Origin: Ferrithrix thermotolerans DSM 19514
GTDB taxonomy: Bacteria > Actinomycetota > Acidimicrobiia > Acidimicrobiales > Ilumatobacteraceae
NCBI GenBank assembly: GCA_945861325.1
Contig: CAMATY010000004.1
Span: 1-43,398, forward strand
Length of the DNA: 43,398 nt
Direction: 5' to 3'
In this document: positions 36,511 through 43,398 of the stretch, piece by piece
Position numbering within the stretch: position 1 is the stretch's first letter
Layout: every line of letters begins with the position of its first letter
The notes under the pieces: model-generated
What the model saw: only the letters and a program-made list of their open reading frames with translations
Databases searched by the model: none
What the model was told of the DNA's origin: nothing
Made by a program: the position numbers and the translations under genes

Positions 36511-39188
36511 CCGACATCCTGCCAGATATCAATGCATTGGCAGCCCAAATGTCGGCAATGTCCGAGGCTGAACTGCGCGGCAAAACTGGCGAGTTTAAGT
36601 CTCGACTGGACCGCGGCGAAACACTTGAAGACTTATTGATTGAGTCATTTGCGGTGGTGCGTGAAGCGGCCACTCGCGTTATTGGACAGCGACATTACGA
36701 CGTGCAACTCATGGGGGGCGCGGCTTTGCACGCTGGTTGGGTTGCCGAAATGAAAACCGGGGAAGGTAAAACTCTCGTATCAACTCTGCCCGCTTACCTC
36801 AATGGGCTTTCAGGCAATGGTGTCCATCAAATCACAACTAATGACTATTTAGCGCAACGAGATGCAGAGTGGATGGGACAGATTCATCGATGGCTCGGTT
36901 TGTCGGTGGGTCTTGTGATTGCCGGTCGACGCACGAGTCCCGCAGAGAAGCGCGTTGACTATGCATCAGACATTACTTTTGGAACGAATAACGAATTTGG
37001 TTTTGACTATCTGCGCGACAACATGGCTGGAACGCTGGATGAAAAAGTTCAGCGTGGTTTTAATTTTGCGATCGTTGACGAAGTTGACTCAATTCTGATT
37101 GACGAAGCTCGAACACCGTTAATTATTTCTGGTCGTGTTGCTGACGCAGCAAAGCTTTATTACCGGTTTGCGTCAATAGTTCGCACGATGGTTCGTGATG
37201 TTGATTTCGACGTCGAAGAAGCTAAACGAATCGTTGTGCCAACCGAGATTGGCATCGAGAAAGTCGAGTCACAACTTGGTATCGACAATCTTTATGACGA
37301 AGTGCAGCAGAACTTTGTTCATCAGTTGCAAGTTGCTCTAAAAGCAGCCGTGCTGTATCACCGCGATAAGGATTACATCATTCAAGATGGTGAAATTAAA
37401 ATTGTTGATGAGTTCACTGGCCGAGTTCTTGAAGGTCGACGATGGAGTGAGGGAATCCACCAAGCTGTTGAAGCAAAAGAAGGCGTAAAAATCAAAGAAG
37501 AAAACCAAACTTTAGCGACAATAACTTTGCAGAATTATTTCAGAATGTACGACAAACTTTCTGGTATGACAGGAACTGCTCAAACTGAGGCTGCAGAATT
37601 AATGAATACCTACAACTTGCAAGTTGTGCCGATTCCGACTAATCGCGAAATGGTGCGACTTGATCAGGCGGATTTAATTTTTAAAACCGAAGCAGCGAAG
37701 TTTGATGCTGTAGTCAAAGATCTTGAAGAGCGGCACGAAAAAGGTCAGCCAGTTCTAGTTGGCACAGTCAGTGTTGAGAAAAGTGAGCAGTTATCGCAAA
37801 AATTAAAACAGCGCGGCATCCCTCACGAGGTTTTAAATGCCAAGCAACATACTCGTGAAGCAATGGTTGTGACACAGGCAGGTCGGCTCGGCTCAATAAC
37901 TGTGGCGACGAATATGGCGGGTCGCGGTGTTGACATCTTGCTCGGTGGAAACCCAGAGGGTCTTGCTCGCCAAGATCTGCTGAAAGCCGGCCACACTCCA
38001 GAAACATTGATGGATGAGTTTGCGTTGCCTGTCGAACTCGAGTTGATGCCTCCAGATTTCTTGAAGGCTCGCGAACAAGCGCAAACTCTATATCACGATC
38101 TGCTCAAAAAATATACAACTCAGTGCAAAATCGAAGGAGACAAAATTCGCGAACTGGGTGGACTATATGTTCTTGGCACCGAGCGCCATGAAAGTCGTCG
38201 AATCGACAACCAATTACGAGGTCGATCAGGCCGCCAAGGTGATTTGGGCGAAAGTCGTTTTTACTTAAGTCTTGATGACGAACTTATGCGACTGTTTGCA
38301 ACCGGCGCGTTGTCATGGGTCATGGGTCGCGCCTTGCCTGATGATGAAGCAATTGAAGCCAAGATGGTGACCAAAGCAATTGAGCGTGCGCAATCAACGG
38401 TTGAGCAACGCAACGGCGAAGTCCGAAAAAATGTTTTGAAATACGACGAAGTAATGAACGAACAGCGCAAAATTATTTATCAGCGCCGAGATCAAATTTT
38501 GCAAGGACTTGACCTGAAGTCGGCGGCAATGGAGTATTTGGCCGAGGCAGTTGATGCATTAATTGGGGCTCATTGCGTTGCTGAAGTTGATGACGAATGG
38601 GATGTCACGGGTTTGGCTTTAGAACTTGTTACTTTCTGGCCAACAAAAATCGTTGCGGCAAACCTCGCAAACTGTGATTCAACCGATGAAATGTACGACC
38701 TAGTGATGTTGGATGCCAGCGGATTTTATGCTCAACGAGAAGCAGAGATGGGCGAGTCCGTGATGCGAGAAGTTGAGCGGCAAGTGATGTTGCGAATCAT
38801 TGATCAAAGATGGCGCGAGCATCTAGAAGAGATGGACTACTTGCAAGAGGGCATCAACTTGCGTGCAGTTGGACAAAAAGATCCACTGATCGAATGGCAG
38901 CGCGAAGGCTTCGAGATGTTTGGTTCACTAATGAAGGGCATCGCCCAGGACTTTGTTAAATATGTAATGCATGTGCAAATAGTCAGCGACAGTTCAGCGA
39001 CTGCTGCATTGAGCAATATTCAGCAAACATCCGACGAAAATGTTGATGATCAACCAAGCCAAGTTGCTAAATCTGGCGCAAGTTCAGGCGTCTTTGGTGC
39101 GCCCGATTGGTCAAAGACACCACGAAACTCTTCGTGTCCATGTGGTTCTGGCAAAAAGTACAAGATGTGTCACGGTCGCGTAAATTAA
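36453..39188 (+). CDS. secA: Preprotein translocase ATPase SecA
   Basis: EMKTGEGKTLV Walker A, VDEVDSILIDEARTPLIISG, NMAGRGVDILLGGNPEG, C-terminal SEC-C CPCGSGKKYKMCHG. Confidence 0.97.
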   Translation: MAILDRVLRAGEGKKVKALADILPDINALAAQMSAMSEAELRGKTGEFKSRLDRGETLEDLLIESFAVVREAATRVIGQRHYDVQLMGGAALHAGWVAEMKTGEGKTLVSTLPAYLNGLSGNGVHQITTNDYLAQRDAEWMGQIHRWLGLSVGLVIAGRRTSPAEKRVDYASDITFGTNNEFGFDYLRDNMAGTLDEKVQRGFNFAIVDEVDSILIDEARTPLIISGRVADAAKLYYRFASIVRTMVRDVDFDVEEAKRIVVPTEIGIEKVESQLGIDNLYDEVQQNFVHQLQVALKAAVLYHRDKDYIIQDGEIKIVDEFTGRVLEGRRWSEGIHQAVEAKEGVKIKEENQTLATITLQNYFRMYDKLSGMTGTAQTEAAELMNTYNLQVVPIPTNREMVRLDQADLIFKTEAAKFDAVVKDLEERHEKGQPVLVGTVSVEKSEQLSQKLKQRGIPHEVLNAKQHTREAMVVTQAGRLGSITVATNMAGRGVDILLGGNPEGLARQDLLKAGHTPETLMDEFALPVELELMPPDFLKAREQAQTLYHDLLKKYTTQCKIEGDKIRELGGLYVLGTERHESRRIDNQLRGRSGRQGDLGESRFYLSLDDELMRLFATGALSWVMGRALPDDEAIEAKMVTKAIERAQSTVEQRNGEVRKNVLKYDEVMNEQRKIIYQRRDQILQGLDLKSAAMEYLAEAVDALIGAHCVAEVDDEWDVTGLALELVTFWPTKIVAANLANCDSTDEMYDLVMLDASGFYAQREAEMGESVMREVERQVMLRIIDQRWREHLEEMDYLQEGINLRAVGQKDPLIEWQREGFEMFGSLMKGIAQDFVKYVMHVQIVSDSSATAALSNIQQTSDENVDDQPSQVAKSGASSGVFGAPDWSKTPRNSSCPCGSGKKYKMCHGRVN

Positions 39189-39218
39189 TTCAGTCTTTAA
39201 ATACGACGCTGTCAGCTA

Positions 39219-40337
39219 ATGAAAGATTTTTCAACAGAACTCAATGAGTTGCGCAAGCGCGTTGCTGAAGCATCGGAATATCTAAATGTTGTCGCATCTC
39301 GCGGGCTGTTAGTTGAACTAGAAGTCGAGGTCGCAAAGCCCGATTTATGGAACGATCAAAACCATGCAAAGAAGATCAACTCGCAATATGTTGCGCTTAA
39401 ATCCGACTTAGATCAGTTTGACGGGTTGTCAAGCACGGTTGATGACTTGTTTGTATTGCATGAACTTGCTCGTGAAGCCGACGATGCGACGCAAGAGCCT
39501 GAACTTGAACGCGGGGTGGCCGCATGTCGATCTCAACTTGATTCACTAGAAATGCGAAGCATGTTCACCGGAGAGCACGATGACTGCGATGCGATTTTGC
39601 AAATCAACGCCAAAGATGGAGGTGTTGATGCTCAAGACTGGAGCGAGATGCTGCTGCGCATGTATCGGCGTTGGGCAGAGATAAAGGGTTTCGGGTTTGA
39701 AATTGGCGATATTTCAATTGGCACCGAAGCAGGAATTCTTTCTGCTGACGTGACGATACGCGGCAGATATGTCTACGGGTTTTTAACTAGCGAGCGTGGC
39801 ACACACCGTCTTGTGAGAATTAGCCCGTTCGATAACCAAGGACGTCGGCAAACAAGTTTTGCCCTCGTGCAGATTTGGCCAATTTTAGATCAGGCCGAAC
39901 TTGAGATCAATGAGACCGATATTCGCATGGAAGTATTTCGTGCATCTGGCGCTGGTGGACAGCATGTCAACAAAACTTCGTCGGCGGTGCGATTGATTCA
40001 TGAGCCAACAGGACTTGTTGCGTCGTCGCAGCAGGAGCGAAGTCAATTACAAAATCGTGAAAGTGCACTTAAGCGACTCAAAGCAATGGTTATTGCTCAA
40101 GACGAAGAAGAACGCGCTGCGGCACTTGCTCAAATTGCTGGCAAGCAAGCGCAAGTCGGTTGGGGCAGCCAAATTCGCTCATATGTTTTACAGCCATACC
40201 AGATGGTCAAAGATCTTCGCACAAATGTCGAAACTGGCAATGTCACGGCGGTTTTAGATGGCGAACTTGATCAATTCATGGAGGGCTACCTGCGATGGCG
40301 CCGTTCGGACAAAGAGGCAACTAATAGCGCACAATAA
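39219..40337 (+). CDS. prfB: Peptide chain release factor 2
   Basis: SPF anticodon-like motif (VRISPFDNQGRRQTSF), GGQ (SGAGGQHVNKTSSAVRLIH). Confidence 0.95.
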   Translation: MKDFSTELNELRKRVAEASEYLNVVASRGLLVELEVEVAKPDLWNDQNHAKKINSQYVALKSDLDQFDGLSSTVDDLFVLHELAREADDATQEPELERGVAACRSQLDSLEMRSMFTGEHDDCDAILQINAKDGGVDAQDWSEMLLRMYRRWAEIKGFGFEIGDISIGTEAGILSADVTIRGRYVYGFLTSERGTHRLVRISPFDNQGRRQTSFALVQIWPILDQAELEINETDIRMEVFRASGAGGQHVNKTSSAVRLIHEPTGLVASSQQERSQLQNRESALKRLKAMVIAQDEEERAAALAQIAGKQAQVGWGSQIRSYVLQPYQMVKDLRTNVETGNVTAVLDGELDQFMEGYLRWRRSDKEATNSAQ

Positions 40338-40382
40338 TTCGGTCATCGTCGGTGCCTGCCGTGCGCTGGTAAGTTAGTCGCG

Positions 40383-41060
40383 ATGATTCGTCTAGAAAAT
40401 GTGACGAAGATTTACGGCAGTGAAACAGTTGCCGTAAGAGATGCTTCGTTCGATATACCCAAGAGCCAGTTCGTATTTTTGGTCGGACCCTCGGGTTCAG
40501 GCAAGTCAACTTTGTTGAGACTGATAAATCGACAAGAGCAACCCGAGCGCGGGGATGTGTGGGTTGCTGGACGCAATATCAATGACCTTCCTGCTTCACG
40601 AGTGCCATTTTTACGGCGAAGTATGGGCAATGTTTTTCAGGATTACAAACTTTTACTGAACAAAACTGTTTTCGAAAATGTTGCCTTTTCTCTCGAAGTA
40701 ATTGGCAAACCACGACACGTGATCGAGCGCCAAGTGCCAGCCGTTTTAGATCTTGTCGGTTTGGCTGATAAACAGGGCCGTTTTCCTGAACAGTTGTCGG
40801 GTGGCGAACAACAACGAGTTTCAATTGCCCGCGCTTTCGTTAATCGCCCATTGATTTTGTTAGCCGACGAGCCGACGGGAAACCTTGACCCAACAACCAG
40901 TGAAGGCATCATGAGTTTGCTTGACAGGATTAATGAAACTGGCACAACAGTAGTTATGGCAACTCACGACCACCGAGTTGTCAATTCAATGCGCCGTCGA
41001 GTTATTCAAATGGATCACGGAGTGATTGTTCGTGACCAAGAGCGTGGAGTTTACGAGTAA
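40383..41060 (+). CDS. ftsE: Cell division ATP-binding protein FtsE
   Basis: [58 protein letters not shown]; adjacent to ftsX. Confidence 0.95.
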   Translation: MIRLENVTKIYGSETVAVRDASFDIPKSQFVFLVGPSGSGKSTLLRLINRQEQPERGDVWVAGRNINDLPASRVPFLRRSMGNVFQDYKLLLNKTVFENVAFSLEVIGKPRHVIERQVPAVLDLVGLADKQGRFPEQLSGGEQQRVSIARAFVNRPLILLADEPTGNLDPTTSEGIMSLLDRINETGTTVVMATHDHRVVNSMRRRVIQMDHGVIVRDQERGVYE

Positions 41061-41966
41061 ATGTTTTCACGAATTAGTTATGCGCTGCGTGAAACCTGGG
41101 CGAGTTTTCGTCGCAATCTAACACTCACTGCTGCGGCGATTTTGACTTCTGCTGTTTCACTTTTGCTTGTTGGAACGACATTTTTGATTCAACGAGCATT
41201 CGAGAATTTGCTCGTGCAATGGCGCGGCGATGTCGAGATGATCGTGTTCGTGCGCAGTGATGCATCTGCAGAGCAAATTGGATTGATTGATTCTGTGTTG
41301 CGGTCATCACCAACAATTATTGATGTTAATAAATTACTTTATTTAAACAAGACCGAAAGTTACGAAGAGGCAAAGCGAATTTTTGTTGGCGACCCGGTGA
41401 CGCTGAGCCTGTTAACCCCCGAGTCGATCCCGACGCAGTTTAAGGTTGTTCCACTTTCTGACGACCCACAACTTGTACGATCGCTGAGCGATCAATACCG
41501 AACATTGCCCGGGGTTGAAGCAGTTGCGCTTGCCGAAGATGAGTTTCAAGTGATATCGACTCTTTCTAATTTCATTCGCGTCGTAACTTTGGTGATGTCA
41601 CTTGTGTTGTTGGCAGTTGCCGTTGGATTAATTTGGAATACAATTCGCACGGCGATGTTTGCTCGGCGACGAGAAATTGAAGTGATGAAACTTGTTGGTG
41701 CGACAAACTGGTTCATCCGTGTGCCATTTATGTTGGAAGGTTTGTTGCAGGGGTTGCTCGGTGGAGTTGTTTCTTGTGGCGGTCTGTGGGCATTGAATTC
41801 AGCTTGGACAAATGGTGTTGCCGGATTTAAACCTGGTACAGGCATTAGTTCGTTGGTTGTTCCGAGTAGTTATTTGACTTCGGTGATGTTGATTTTGCTC
41901 GGTATCGGTGCAGTAGTCGGAGCTGTCGGTTCTGCGATTGCGGCAACGCGCTTTCTTGATGTTTAA
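41061..41966 (+). CDS. ftsX: Cell division protein FtsX (permease-like)
   Basis: Four TM segments, RREIEVMKLVGATNWFIRVPFMLEGLLQGLLGG; directly follows ftsE. Confidence 0.94.
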   Translation: MFSRISYALRETWASFRRNLTLTAAAILTSAVSLLLVGTTFLIQRAFENLLVQWRGDVEMIVFVRSDASAEQIGLIDSVLRSSPTIIDVNKLLYLNKTESYEEAKRIFVGDPVTLSLLTPESIPTQFKVVPLSDDPQLVRSLSDQYRTLPGVEAVALAEDEFQVISTLSNFIRVVTLVMSLVLLAVAVGLIWNTIRTAMFARRREIEVMKLVGATNWFIRVPFMLEGLLQGLLGGVVSCGGLWALNSAWTNGVAGFKPGTGISSLVVPSSYLTSVMLILLGIGAVVGAVGSAIAATRFLDV

Positions 41967-41974
41967 ATAATTAC

Positions 41975-42847
41975 ATGTCAGATTTGAATGAGTTTTCGCA
42001 AATTCAATACAGCGTCAGTGAGAATATCGCGACGATCACACTTAATCGTCCGGAAAAGTTGAACGCGTTTACAAATAAAATGTTGCATGAAATTATTGCC
42101 GCGTTTGATTTGACTGACAGTGATGATGACGTTCGCGCGGTAGTTGTGACTGGTGCCGGCCGTGCTTTTTGTGCTGGTGCAGATCTTTCGTCGGGTGGCG
42201 AAACTTTCAGTCGTGGGGGCAGTGATGTGCAGGGTGTACGCGGTGTTCCGCGAGATGGCGGTGGGCTGGTGTCGCTGCGAATTTTTAATAGCAAGAAGCC
42301 CGTAATTGGCGCAATCAATGGCCCAGCTGTCGGAGTCGGTGTGACAATGACTTTACCAATGGACATTCGCTTGGCCAGCAACACATCGAAGTTTGGTTTC
42401 GTGTTCACGCGCCGTGGAATTGTGACTGAGGCCTGTTCGTCCTGGTTTTTGCCTCGTGTCGTCGGTATTTCTCGAGCAACGGAATGGGTTTTTACCGGGC
42501 GAATGGTTAGCCCTGATGAAGCCAAAGAATCAGGACTGGTACGAAGTGTTCACGCGCCAGAAGATTTGCTTCCCGCTGCCCGCGCGATTGCATCCGAAAT
42601 TGCGTTGAACACTGCACCAGTGTCCGTGTCGATGTCACGACAAATGTTGTGGCGGATGCTCGGGGCATCGCACCCGATGGAAGCCCACCGTGCAGAATCG
42701 CGAGGCATCATGCAACGCGGAAACTCTGCTGATGCTCGCGAAGGTGTGACTAGTTTTCTAGAGAAGCGGGCTGCAAATTTTACGATGAAGGTTTCGAGTG
42801 ATATGCCAGAGATTTTTCCAGAATGGCAAGATCCTGAGTTCAAGTAA
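41975..42847 (+). CDS. Enoyl-CoA hydratase/isomerase family protein
   Basis: ATITLNRPEKLNAFTNKML, VVTGAGRAFCAGADLS, GAINGPAVGVGVTMTLPMDIRLAS. Confidence 0.93.
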   Translation: MSDLNEFSQIQYSVSENIATITLNRPEKLNAFTNKMLHEIIAAFDLTDSDDDVRAVVVTGAGRAFCAGADLSSGGETFSRGGSDVQGVRGVPRDGGGLVSLRIFNSKKPVIGAINGPAVGVGVTMTLPMDIRLASNTSKFGFVFTRRGIVTEACSSWFLPRVVGISRATEWVFTGRMVSPDEAKESGLVRSVHAPEDLLPAARAIASEIALNTAPVSVSMSRQMLWRMLGASHPMEAHRAESRGIMQRGNSADAREGVTSFLEKRAANFTMKVSSDMPEIFPEWQDPEFK

Positions 42848-43250
42848 TTCGCTGTTTGAACGTGTCGGTGGTCTGGCATTTTTTGAACGGCTAGTTGATC
42901 GGTTTTATGAAGGTGTCGCGGTTGACCCAGTCTTAATAGTTTTATATGCAGAACCAAATGATTTACAGAAAGCGCGGCTTCATCTCACTTGGTTTCTCGC
43001 ACAATATTGGGGTGGGCCGCCGATGTTCAACGAAAATCGGGGCGATCCAAAATTGCGAATGAGACACATGCCTTTTCGAATCGGCCCAGTTGAGCGAGAT
43101 CAATGGTTGCTCCACATGTTGGCTGCAGTAAATGAGTTATCGAGCGACGATTTAATTCGCGGTGAACTCACTGACTATTTCATCAAGGCTGCAGAGCCCT
43201 TGCGCAACGACACAGGGTTACCAATTTCCTCAGCCGATTATCCGCGCTAA
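42798..43250 (+). CDS. Group II truncated hemoglobin (GlbO-like)
   Basis: LFERVGGLAFFERLVDRFYEGVAVDPVL...FLAQYWGGPPMFNENRGDPKLRMRHMPFRIGPVERDQWL. True start uncertain; homology begins about 42843. Confidence 0.88.
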   Translation: MICQRFFQNGKILSSSNSLFERVGGLAFFERLVDRFYEGVAVDPVLIVLYAEPNDLQKARLHLTWFLAQYWGGPPMFNENRGDPKLRMRHMPFRIGPVERDQWLLHMLAAVNELSSDDLIRGELTDYFIKAAEPLRNDTGLPISSADYPR

Positions 43251-43256
43251 CGCAAG

Positions 43257-43398
43257 TTAGCGCAGTGCATAACACGCAATCGCTGCAGCGGCGGCAACAT
43301 TTAGAGAGTCAATCGCGGGGTTCATCTCGATTCGTACTTGAATGTCAGAAGCCTCAAGCGCTTGTTGGCTGAGTCCGGCCCGTTCGGAGCCAAATACG
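43257..43398 (-). CDS. SpoU/TrmH-family RNA 2'-O-methyltransferase, C-terminal part (truncated by window edge)
   Basis: Reverse-strand translation VFGSERAGLSQQALEASDIQVRIEMNPAIDSLNVAAAAAIACYALR*; SpoU knot motifs. Confidence 0.82.
   Translation of the reverse strand, partial: VFGSERAGLSQQALEASDIQVRIEMNPAIDSLNVAAAAAIACYALR

Noticed and set aside
39219-39330. Programmed +1 frameshift in prfB
   Set aside because: The ORF is continuous from ATG through the N-terminal region with no CUU-UGA-type slippery stop.
42004-42525. 173-aa minus-strand ORF antisense to enoyl-CoA hydratase
   Set aside because: Shadow ORF of a conserved gene; Pro/Thr/Ser-rich.
1-43398. tRNA, rRNA, transposon, prophage, toxin-antitoxin or defence islands
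   Set aside because: No intergenic gap is large enough for most of these, and no characteristic motifs were seen on either strand.

Overview
Gene-dense chromosomal window with almost no intergenic space: no gap exceeds about 120 bp and there are no rRNA/tRNA genes, CRISPR arrays, transposases or phage genes. It looks actinobacterial. F420 genes cofE/cofD, DUF3499, DUF3039, DUF5719-like, ahcY, secA, prfB and ftsEX suggest an Acidimicrobiia-like, streamlined, moderate-GC genome, but this placement is inferred from gene content and was not computed. Main blocks are: (1) a truncated CarH/LitR-like B12-binding protein followed by an SOS mutasome cassette (imuA'-like, imuB, NUDIX, dnaE2) with two nearly identical LexA-box palindromes; (2) LysE, DUF3039, FmdB, a possible degenerate RadC/JAB-fold protein and a rhomboid protease; (3) a GDP-mannose/GDP-fucose and surface-glycan region (fcl, three GT4s, manC-like, epimerase, gmd, flippase, a very large GT2-membrane fusion, a GT-C-like protein, manB) with cofE/cofD embedded; (4) ftsH, DUF3499, CPBP protease, Trm112-like, ahcY; (5) comF/secA (overlapping), prfB, ftsE, ftsX, enoyl-CoA hydratase, truncated globin and the end of a SpoU methyltransferase. 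Most of it is recognisable conserved biology. The strongest leads are the dual-operator mutasome with an embedded NUDIX gene next to a B12/light-sensor-like gene, the cluster of short tandem duplications inside and around that cassette, and the possible RadC-fold protein lacking the metal-binding motif. I did not find a clearly new multi-gene system.
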